From: JBKHXU01 sp046565865 | GTDB taxonomy: Bacteria; Pseudomonadota; Gammaproteobacteria; Acidiferrobacterales; Sulfurifustaceae | Reading direction: 5' to 3' | Length of the DNA stretch: 13,948 bases | Assembly: GCA_046565865.1 (NCBI GenBank) | Contig: JBKHXU010000061.1 | Span: forward strand, 1 to 13,948 | In this document: positions 7,258-13,360 of the stretch, in pieces | Layout of the letters: each line of letters begins with the position of its first letter | How positions within the stretch are numbered: the stretch's first letter is position 1 | The notes under the pieces: model-generated | The model's input: only the letters and a program-made list of their open reading frames with translations | The model's database searches: none | Told to the model about the DNA's origin: nothing | Made by a program: the position numbers and the translations under genes

Positions 7258-7561
7258 GAACCTCAGATAGGGAAATCGTCATCGCACAGTCGTCGAGAGT
7301 CGATGCCGCGATGTCAGCGACAACATAACGAGGTAAATGCAGATTTTGGATCGATTGCGTAGTACAACGTATAACAATGCGGCCGGTCGAAGCGCGCGGC
7401 ATAACGATCATCGCGCTATCGCGCTGCCGGTGGTAATCGCCAAATTGCGTTTCTGTTCTTCTATCCCCTCCGTATCCGAATCTTCGCTAAAGGCGGCGGT
7501 TTGCCTTTACCCCAACACCACGAGCAGTAACGCAGGGGCTTAGTTGCCCCTGTTTTCTTTT
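7258..7561 (+). ncRNA. Candidate small RNA or attenuated leader RNA, about 300 nt
   Basis: The unit is defined by a promoter candidate at 7224-7251 and a strong intrinsic terminator at 7533-7561. No convincing protein gene lies between them. It does not show the conserved motifs of tmRNA, RNase P RNA, 6S RNA or SRP RNA that I looked for. It could be a trans-acting RNA, or a leader whose terminator controls read-through into the microprotein ORF 23 nt downstream. Boundaries are inferred. Confidence 0.3.
7533..7561 (+). terminator. Intrinsic terminator upstream of the microprotein ORF
   Basis: CAGGGGC (7533-7539) pairs perfectly with GCCCCTG (7546-7552) around a 6-nt loop and is followed by TTTTCTTTT (7553-7561). 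This is a textbook rightward intrinsic terminator. It stands only 11 nt before the AAAGGAG of the 16-codon ORF, so that ORF would be expressed only by read-through or from a promoter I cannot see. Confidence 0.8.
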
Positions 7562-7584
7562 AACCTCAACCAAAGGAGCTCATC

Positions 7585-7635
7585 ATGGCAGCCAAGAAAA
7601 AAGCCAAGAAGAAAGCAGCAAAGAAGAAGAAATAA
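7585..7635 (+). CDS. 16-residue Lys/Ala-rich basic microprotein
   Basis: The ORF encodes MAAKKKAKKKAAKKKK followed by TAA: ten Lys and five Ala after the initiator Met. It has an excellent ribosome binding site (AAAGGAG at 7572-7578) with 6 nt to the ATG, better placed than those of several full-size genes here. The composition resembles the C-terminal tails of bacterial histone-H1-like nucleoid proteins, so nucleic-acid or membrane-surface binding is conceivable. It could also be a regulatory leader peptide or the remnant of a longer tail. Lys uses both AAA and AAG codons. An intrinsic terminator lies just upstream and a foldable segment plus a second terminator downstream, which isolates it as its own small unit. 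Translation is plausible; function is unknown. Confidence 0.5.
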   Translation: MAAKKKAKKKAAKKKK

Positions 7636-7642
7636 CGTGATG

Positions 7643-7733
7643 GGCGGGTATGGCCCGGGGACGGAAGCGCGGGAATCCGCCGCTGTCCCCATCGGGACCC
7701 GGAGTGAAGTTTGTCCGGAAGAGTTGACCCGCC
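7643..7733 (+). ncRNA. Candidate three-way-junction RNA structure in the microprotein 3' region
   Basis: Three nested pairings are visible. The closing stem GGCGGGT (7643-7649) pairs with ACCCGCC (7727-7733). One arm has GGGGAC (7657-7662) with GTCCCC (7685-7690), continued by AGCG-CGG (7666-7672) with CCG-c-CGCT (7677-7684) over a GAAT loop. The other arm has CCGGA (7699-7703) with TCCGG (7714-7718). Sequence this GC-rich folds easily, so chance is a real alternative. It begins 7 nt after the microprotein stop and ends 14 nt before the terminator hairpin. Confidence 0.35.
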
Positions 7734-7747
7734 TTGCAGCGAATGAG

Positions 7748-7797
7748 CCGGTAGCATCGCACCGTCGCAAAACAGTTGGCGATGCTACCGGTTTTTT
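7748..7797 (+). terminator. Strong intrinsic terminator
   Basis: A 13-bp perfect stem, CCGGTAGCATCGC (7748-7760) with GCGATGCTACCGG (7779-7791), has an 18-nt loop and is followed by six T residues. It works rightward only, since no T-run flanks the other side. It ends transcription from the microprotein region before the convergent murU gene. Confidence 0.9.
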
Positions 7798-7918
7798 AAT
7801 CACATCCTGACACCCTTCTGAAACAACCGGGGCGGCGGTTTCCCGCAGCCGGTATTGTCCCACACTCTAGCCGGCCGCCGGCGATCACATAAGTCGCTGA
7901 ATTAACTATATTTAAGTG

Positions 7919-8593
7919 TCACGGGGCAGGCGGCAAACGCCGCAAAACATCGTCCAGGGCGCTTAGACGTTCGGGGGTGCCGATGTCCTCCCATCCTCCA
8001 CGATAGTGCTCGCCACTGACCTCGCCCACCGCCATCGCCGAGCGCAGCAGCGGTGCCAGCGGGAAACGCCCGGGCGGCATCGCGGCGAACAAGGCCGGTC
8101 GATATACGCCGATACCGCTATAGGTTAGCCGCGCTGCACCGTCTGCCATTACGCGGTCGCCCGTCAGCGCGAAGTCGCCCACCGGATGATGCGGGCGATT
8201 GTCGACCAGGATCAGGTGTGCATTGCCGCGGATGTCTCGCGGCAACCGGGCGAAGGGATAATCCGTCCAGATGTCGCCGTTGATCACCACGAACGGATCA
8301 CTCAACAGTGACAACGCCCGGTGGATACCACCCCCTGTCTCCAAGGGTCCGTCCGGCTCGCGCGAGTAGGTGATGCGCACACCGAGCGCGGTCCCGTCGC
8401 CGAGCGCGGCCTCGATCAGCGGCGCAAGGTAGGCGACATTGATGACAAGATCGGTGATGCCGCCGCGCTTCAAGCCCTCGATCAGATGCACGATCAACGG
8501 CTTACCGCCCGCGACCAACAACGGTTTCGGCACCCGGTCGGTCAAAGGCCGCATCCGTTCACCGCGCCCCGCTGCCAGGATCATGGCGCGCAT
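7919..8593 (-). CDS. murU: N-acetylmuramate-1-phosphate uridylyltransferase (MurU)
   Basis: This 224-residue sugar nucleotidyltransferase makes UDP-MurNAc from UTP and MurNAc-1-phosphate in the cell-wall recycling route that bypasses MurA/MurB. The N-terminus MRAMILAAGRGERMRPLTDRVPKPLL is the signature nucleotide-binding loop with the catalytic Arg/Lys. ETGGGI and VVINGDIWTDYPF give the base-binding and metal-binding (GD) motifs. HPVGDFAL and TYSGIGVY are the sugar-site segments, and WEDIGTPERL is the C-terminal metal/substrate motif. The start at 8593 matches the usual M-x-A-M-I-L-A-A-G beginning. It begins 5 nt after the amgK stop with no good ribosome binding site of its own, so translation is probably coupled. 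Other NTP transferases share the fold; the pairing with amgK makes MurU the best call. Confidence 0.92.
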   Translation of the reverse strand: MRAMILAAGRGERMRPLTDRVPKPLLVAGGKPLIVHLIEGLKRGGITDLVINVAYLAPLIEAALGDGTALGVRITYSREPDGPLETGGGIHRALSLLSDPFVVINGDIWTDYPFARLPRDIRGNAHLILVDNRPHHPVGDFALTGDRVMADGAARLTYSGIGVYRPALFAAMPPGRFPLAPLLRSAMAVGEVSGEHYRGGWEDIGTPERLSALDDVLRRLPPAP

Positions 8594-8598
8594 GATCG

Positions 8599-9606
8599 TT
8601 ACCGGCCGCTCGGTACGCCAAGATCGATGAGTAATCGATGCAACGGCTGCAGCTCGGCGTAACGGGCGCTCACCTCGAGTACATACCCCATCGTTCGCGG
8701 GATGTCATTGAGGTACCCCGGCTTGCCATCGCGGTGATTGAGCCGCGCGAAGATACCGATGGCCTTGAGATGGCGCTGCACGCCCATGAGATCGAACCAG
8801 CGCAGAAACCGGGCAGCGTCCTCGCCTACCGTGATGCCGGATTCCCTCGCCCGCGCGTAATAGTCCTTGACCCACCCCTCCACCCGCCCGCGCGGCCAGG
8901 CGATGTAACAATCGCGCAGTAGCGACACCAGGTCATACGTGACGGGTCCCAACACCGCGTCCTGGAAATCGAGAATGCCGGGGTTGTGGCGCGGGTACAC
9001 CATGAGGTTGCGCGAGTGATAGTCGCGATGCACCCACACGCGCGGCTGCTCCGACGCCGACGCGGCGAGCGCGGCGAAGGCCTGGTCCAGAACCGCATGT
9101 TGGGCGGCGGCGAGCGTAAAACCGAGATGGCGGCCGAGATACCATTCGCGGAACAGCTCCATTTCGCGCTGCAACAGCGGGGCGTCGTACGGCGGCAAAA
9201 AGCTCGAATCGGTATGGACCCCGGCTTGCAACACCATGAGCGCGCCCATCGCGTCGCCGTACAAGCGTTCGACGGAATCGGCGGACAGCGCGTCCAGATA
9301 AGACTGTGAGCCGAGGTCGGTAATGAGCATAAAACCGCGGCCGATGTCGTGCGCCAGTATCTCGGGCACGTTGAGCCCGAGGCCGCGCAAGCGGCGCGCA
9401 ACTTCCACATACGGGCGCGAATCTTCCTTGTCGGGCGGCGCGTCCATGACGATATAACTCTTTCCATCCGCCAGACGTACGCGAAAGTAACGCCGAAAAC
9501 TCGCGTCCGCCGACGCTGGGCGGATGTCGCAGCGTGGATCGGCGACGATATCGGCGACCCAGCGCGATAGCGCAGCCAGGCGGGCATCCGGGGCGGGGGT
9601 GGGCAT
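8599..9606 (-). CDS. amgK: Anomeric MurNAc/GlcNAc kinase (AmgK)
   Basis: This 335-residue cytoplasmic kinase of the aminoglycoside-phosphotransferase fold phosphorylates MurNAc (and GlcNAc) at the anomeric carbon, feeding MurU. ASFRRYFRVRL (about 36-45) resembles the nucleotide-lid region and YIVMDAPPDKEDSRPY the segment after it. VWVHRDYHSRNLMV contains the catalytic loop, H193-R-D195 to N200. GILDFQDAVLGPVTYDLVSLLRD carries the metal-binding D213 and the DFQDA motif typical of this family rather than of true antibiotic kinases. I use the ATG at 9606 because the next residues resemble family N-termini. An in-frame GTG at 9630 would add eight residues, and neither start has a clear ribosome binding site. 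It is divergent from lptD and directly precedes murU. Confidence 0.92.
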   Translation of the reverse strand: MPTPAPDARLAALSRWVADIVADPRCDIRPASADASFRRYFRVRLADGKSYIVMDAPPDKEDSRPYVEVARRLRGLGLNVPEILAHDIGRGFMLITDLGSQSYLDALSADSVERLYGDAMGALMVLQAGVHTDSSFLPPYDAPLLQREMELFREWYLGRHLGFTLAAAQHAVLDQAFAALAASASEQPRVWVHRDYHSRNLMVYPRHNPGILDFQDAVLGPVTYDLVSLLRDCYIAWPRGRVEGWVKDYYARARESGITVGEDAARFLRWFDLMGVQRHLKAIGIFARLNHRDGKPGYLNDIPRTMGYVLEVSARYAELQPLHRLLIDLGVPSGR

Positions 9607-9766
9607 GGTCGAGGCCGATGGCGTTGTCACTTGCTGCGAGTAGGCGTTGCGTGCAAAGTTATGCGGTCCATCGTCCCGACTACCGTGGAGTCACACGCCG
9701 ATTTTCGCGGGAGCGGAAACACGGCACATAATATAGAACAATGACGTCCCCCCGCTCCATCCACCG
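9607..9766. promoter_or_regulatory. Divergent control region between amgK and lptD
   Basis: This 160-bp spacer must serve both amgK (leftward) and lptD (rightward). The only AT-rich patch is near 9726-9740, where CATAAT (9727-9732) matches a -10 at 5/6 positions for rightward transcription. No acceptable -35 lies upstream at normal spacing, so an alternative sigma factor or an activator is possible. Envelope-stress control of lptD by sigma-E is known in enterics, but I could not recognise a sigma-E promoter here. Confidence 0.3.
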
Positions 9767-9770
9767 GTGA
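9741..9770 (+). CDS. Possible 9-codon upstream ORF overlapping the lptD start
   Basis: ATG at 9741 opens MTSPRSIHR and stops at TGA 9768-9770. That stop overlaps the GTG start of lptD (9767-9769) as GTGA, the arrangement seen in translationally coupled genes. Neither start has a Shine-Dalgarno sequence, so coupling could explain how lptD is initiated. It may equally be chance. Confidence 0.2.
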   Translation: MTSPRSIHR

Positions 9771-11995
9771 ACCGGCCGTCCCCCTCACACGCTACTCGGT
9801 CCATTCGGTACATCGTCATCGCATCGACCTTGGCCATGTCGCCGCCGGCCGGCGCTGCCGGCGAGTGCCCGCTCGACCGGGAACCGATCCCGAATCGACC
9901 GTCGGCGCCCGCGCCGCAGACGCTGCCGACCGAGGTGCGCGCGGATCGGGCCGTGTCGGAGGCCGACGGGACGAGCGAGTTCAGCGGCAATGTCGAGGCG
10001 ACGCGCGGGGCGCAACGGATCAGCGCTGATCGCTTGAGGTATCGCCAGGACACCGACGAGGCGCATGCCAGCGGCGACGTCACCTTCATCGACAGCTCGG
10101 GCGTGCAATTTCGCACACCGGAGCTGAAGCTAAAGCTGGACACGCGCGAGGGCCATGCCGAGGGGGGCAGCTTCACGCTGCCGGACACGCAAGGGCGGGG
10201 CGATACGACCCGCACCACCTTTGAGGGCCACGACCACACTCGGCTGCACAACCCGCGCTATACGACGTGCCCCGCGGGACGCGACGACTGGTTTTTGCGC
10301 GCCAGCGAACTTAAGCTCGATACGGAGAAGGATATCGGTACCGCGCGCCACGCGCGCGTGAGTTTTTTTGGCGTGCCGCTGTTTTACGTGCCGTACTTCA
10401 CGTTTCCGATTTCCGACGCGCGCAAGAGCGGTTTCTTGGTGCCGCAAATCGGCTACGATAGCCGCCTCGGTGGCGCCGTTAATATCCCCTATTACTTCAA
10501 TATCGCGCCGAACTACGACGACACCCTGACGCCGCGACTACTGACGGATCGCGGACTGCAACTGCATAATCAGTTCCGCTATCTGGGCCACGGCTTTAAC
10601 GGCCGGCTCGAAACGGAATACCTCGCTAACGACAAACTAACCGGCGAGAACCGCGCTGCCGGCGCGTTTCTCCATCGTCACACGTTCACCCCGGCATGGA
10701 GCGGTCTGGTCGACGTGCGTGGCGTATCGGACAAGAATTATTTGAGTGACTTTGGCGATCACCTCGGCATCACCAGTCAGACTCACCTGCCGCAGAACGC
10801 GGAACTGAACTACAGCGGCCAGATCGCGCGCTTCACCGCACGTGCGTCGGACTTTCAGACCGTCGACACCACCATTGTCCCCACCGCCGAGCCGTACGCG
10901 CGCCTGCCGCAGCTGGTGCTGAGCCTTCGGCCGCCGTCCACGCCCGGGGCCCCGCAATACGCATTGGACGGCGAGTGGGTGCGCTTCGATCACGACGTCA
11001 ACATTACCGGCGAGCGCCTGCATCTCAACCCAGCGTTGCGCTGGCCGTTCGCCAAGGTATATGGATTTGTGACGCCGGAGCTTGGGGCGAGGCACATCGC
11101 GTACGACCTCGACCGGCCGGACGCCACGCGCCCGTCCGTAAGCGCCCCGTACCTCGCGCTCGATACTGGGCTATTCTTCGAACGCGCGACCCACGTTGGT
11201 TCGCGCGAATTCGTGCATACCCTCGAGCCTCGGGTTTATTACCTCTACGTACCGTATCGCGATCAAGACGATCAGCCGACGTTCGACACCAGTTTGCCGG
11301 ACTTCACGTTTACCAATCTGTTTCGCAACAACCGTTTTATCGGCGGTGACCGCATCGGCGATGCCAACCAGCTGACGCTCGCGCTGACGACGCGGTTCAT
11401 CGACCAAGAAGACGGCACCGAGCGTCTGCGCGCCAGCATCGGTCAGATCCGTTACTTCGATGACCGGCGGGTCAACATTCCGGCCGGCACGGTGTTAACC
11501 GAGCGCTCCGATCTCGCGGCCGAAGTCGTCGCATGGTTGTCCGGCAACTGGCATCTGAACACCGCGGTTCAATGGAGTCCGGAGTCCGGCAAAACGCAGC
11601 GCGCGAGCTATTACCTGCAGTATCAACCGGCACGCGACCGCATCCTCAATATCGGCCAACGTTTCGTGCGCAATGAATTGGAACAATTCGACGTATCGAC
11701 CGAGTGGCCGCTCGGCGCAAACTGGTCGTTGCGCGCCCGCTCGCTCTATTCGCAGCGCGACCATGAAAACGTCGAGAGCTATGCCGGGCTCCAGTATCGC
11801 GCCTGTTGCTGGGCGCTGCGGTTTCACGCGGCGCGCCGGTTGCTACCTGCTACCGGCGCCAACGTCACACCGGAACGAAGTCGGGAATTTATGCTGGAGC
11901 TTGAACTTTCCGGTTTCGGTAAACTTGGGGCGGCACCGGTCAGCCCGTTGACTCAGGGGCTCTTCAGCTTCGCGTCACCGGCGCCAGCCCCGTAA
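9767..11995 (+). CDS. lptD: LPS-assembly outer-membrane protein LptD
   Basis: This 742-residue outer-membrane barrel inserts lipopolysaccharide into the outer leaflet together with the lipoprotein LptE. The start is the GTG at 9767: a stop (TAG 9734) lies just upstream in frame with no other start between, and a signal-like segment (IVIASTLAM ... GAA, to about residue 31) follows. The OstA-like periplasmic jellyroll spans about 50-165 (ADRAVSEADGTSEFSGNVEATRGAQRISADRLRYRQDTDEAHASGDV), and the LPS-assembly barrel covers the rest. C34, C168, C680 and C681 correspond to the four cysteines whose long-range disulfides mature E. coli LptD (C31, C173, C724, C725). The conserved FGVPLFYVPYFTFPISDARKSGFLVPQIG lies near the jellyroll-barrel hinge. 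It is followed by surA after 45 bp. Confidence 0.96.
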   Translation: MNRPSPSHATRSIRYIVIASTLAMSPPAGAAGECPLDREPIPNRPSAPAPQTLPTEVRADRAVSEADGTSEFSGNVEATRGAQRISADRLRYRQDTDEAHASGDVTFIDSSGVQFRTPELKLKLDTREGHAEGGSFTLPDTQGRGDTTRTTFEGHDHTRLHNPRYTTCPAGRDDWFLRASELKLDTEKDIGTARHARVSFFGVPLFYVPYFTFPISDARKSGFLVPQIGYDSRLGGAVNIPYYFNIAPNYDDTLTPRLLTDRGLQLHNQFRYLGHGFNGRLETEYLANDKLTGENRAAGAFLHRHTFTPAWSGLVDVRGVSDKNYLSDFGDHLGITSQTHLPQNAELNYSGQIARFTARASDFQTVDTTIVPTAEPYARLPQLVLSLRPPSTPGAPQYALDGEWVRFDHDVNITGERLHLNPALRWPFAKVYGFVTPELGARHIAYDLDRPDATRPSVSAPYLALDTGLFFERATHVGSREFVHTLEPRVYYLYVPYRDQDDQPTFDTSLPDFTFTNLFRNNRFIGGDRIGDANQLTLALTTRFIDQEDGTERLRASIGQIRYFDDRRVNIPAGTVLTERSDLAAEVVAWLSGNWHLNTAVQWSPESGKTQRASYYLQYQPARDRILNIGQRFVRNELEQFDVSTEWPLGANWSLRARSLYSQRDHENVESYAGLQYRACCWALRFHAARRLLPATGANVTPERSREFMLELELSGFGKLGAAPVSPLTQGLFSFASPAPAP

Positions 11996-12040
11996 TACGT
12001 GTTATTCTCAGCGCGCTATACACTCGATTTCCGGTCAGTC

Positions 12041-13351
12041 ATGAATCGCATCGTCATTCTCGTTTCCGCGCTTTGTCTAGTTTCGCTTCCGACCGTCGCC
12101 GCTGTGGAGCGGACACAGGCGGTGCGCGACATCGATCGCATCGTCGCCATCGTGAACAACGATGTCATCACCGAGACCGAGCTCGCCGACCGGCTGGAGG
12201 AGACGCGTAAGCAGCTCGCCGGCGAACGCATCAAGGCGCCGCCGGAGGACGTGCTCAAGCGGCAACTGCTCGAACGCATGATCGTGGAGCGCGTGCAATT
12301 GCAATTGGCGGCGCAGCTCGGCGTGCGCGTGAGCGACGCCGACGTCGACCAGGCGATCAACACCGTCGCGCGGCGCAACAACATGAGCGCGGATGCGCTG
12401 CTCCAGGCCCTCGCGCGCGACGGGCTCGACCCCGCCGCCTACCGCGCCCGCATCCGCGACCAGGTCACGATCCAGCAATTGCTGGAGCGCGAGATCGCCA
12501 GTCGCATTACCGTCACCGAGTCCGAGATCGCGAATTTTCTCGAACAATCGCGCGCCCGCGGCGGCAGCGGAGACGAGTACAACGTGTCGCACATCTTCGT
12601 GCCGATCCCGGAGGCCGCCACGTCGGAGCAGATCCAGGCGGCCAAGGCGCGCGCCGAGAAGGTCCATGCCGAGATCAAGGCCGGCGAGGACTTTGCGCGC
12701 GCGGCGGTCACGTATTCGCAAAGCCCGGACGCGCTCAAAGGCGGCGCACTCGATTGGAAAAAGCCGGGCCAGCTGCCCGAACTGTTCGTGAGCGCGCTGA
12801 AAAACCTTAAGCCCGGCGACATCAGTCCGGTACTGCGCGGACCGAACGGGTTCCACATCCTCAAACTCAACGACCGCCGTGGCGACAACGCCACCCAGAC
12901 CGTCATCCAGACACACGTACGCCATATCCTGCTGCGGCCGAGCGAGATCCAGTCGCTCGATGAGGCGCGCGCCAAGCTGCTCGCACTGCGCGAGCGCATC
13001 GAGGCCGGCGAGGACTTCGCCGCGATCGCGCGCGCGACCTCGGAGGACAGCGCCTCGGCGAGCCAAGGCGGCGATCTCGGCTGGGTCGAGCCGAAGAGCC
13101 TGGTGCCGGAGTTCGAGCAGGCGATGAACGCCCTTAGCCCCCGGCAGCTATCGGAACCCGTGCGCACGCCGTTCGGGCTGCATCTCATTCAGGTGCTGGA
13201 ACGGCGCGAGCAGGCGGTCGGTGACGAGCGCGCGCGCAACGCCGCGCGCAGCCAGATCCACGCGCGTAAGGCCGATGACCGCTATGAGCAGTGGCTGCGC
13301 CAACTGCGCGACGAGGCCTACGTCGAATACCTACTCGACGACACGCCGTAG
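12041..13351 (+). CDS. surA: Periplasmic chaperone and peptidyl-prolyl isomerase SurA
   Basis: This 436-residue periplasmic chaperone guides outer-membrane proteins, LptD among them, to the BAM machine. I chose the ATG at 12041 because it opens directly onto a signal peptide (MNRIVILVSALCLVSLPTVAA, cleavage near 20/21). The frame continues 14 codons upstream without sense, and the ribosome binding site is weak. Residues of about 29-165 are the SurA N-domain, recognisable by IDRIVAIVNNDVITETEL. Two parvulin domains follow: about 178-278 (YNVSHIFVPIP ... GGALDWKKPGQLPELF ... GPNGFHILKL) and about 289-388 (THVRHILLRPS ... GGDLGWVEPKSLVPEFEQAM ... TPFGLHLIQV). The C-terminal helix region ends at 436. 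The length matches E. coli SurA (428). Its place between lptD and pdxA is the conserved gammaproteobacterial order. Confidence 0.96.
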   Translation: MNRIVILVSALCLVSLPTVAAVERTQAVRDIDRIVAIVNNDVITETELADRLEETRKQLAGERIKAPPEDVLKRQLLERMIVERVQLQLAAQLGVRVSDADVDQAINTVARRNNMSADALLQALARDGLDPAAYRARIRDQVTIQQLLEREIASRITVTESEIANFLEQSRARGGSGDEYNVSHIFVPIPEAATSEQIQAAKARAEKVHAEIKAGEDFARAAVTYSQSPDALKGGALDWKKPGQLPELFVSALKNLKPGDISPVLRGPNGFHILKLNDRRGDNATQTVIQTHVRHILLRPSEIQSLDEARAKLLALRERIEAGEDFAAIARATSEDSASASQGGDLGWVEPKSLVPEFEQAMNALSPRQLSEPVRTPFGLHLIQVLERREQAVGDERARNAARSQIHARKADDRYEQWLRQLRDEAYVEYLLDDTP

Positions 13352-13360
13352 CCGCCCGCC

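Larger units (their letters stand above)
7065..7584. other. 520-bp region without a recognised gene; hairpins, promoter and terminator
   Basis: After nrdJb comes a 17-bp hairpin (7075-7125) and then a 7-bp GCGCGAC/GTCGCGC hairpin with a 3-nt loop (7155-7171). An A/T-rich stretch (about 7172-7220) follows, then a promoter-like TTGACA (7224) and about 300 nt ending in an intrinsic terminator (7533-7561). A 68-codon frame (7337-7543) has GAGG only 3 nt before its ATG. It has mixed third-position bases and no recognisable product, so I do not call it a gene. Confidence 0.6.

Noticed and set aside
7337..7543. 68-codon ORF with GAGG before its ATG, ending inside the terminator hairpin
   Set aside because: The spacing to the ATG is only 3 nt, third positions lack the G/C bias of neighbouring genes, and the product looks random. 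Kept only as part of the candidate RNA unit.
7636..7740. Resemblance to a cobalamin riboswitch (GGGAATCCGC and GACCCGCC-like pieces), tempting beside a B12-dependent reductase
   Set aside because: The B12-box core and the CCCGC-ACTGT pairing are not present, and no rightward gene follows it.
8826..9587. Second leftward frame of 253 codons inside amgK
   Set aside because: It is out of frame with amgK, Arg/Cys/Trp-rich, and has no family resemblance.
12077..13066. Leftward 329-codon open frame opposite surA
   Set aside because: It is a shadow of surA, rich in Arg/Leu/Asp with no domain and no RBS.
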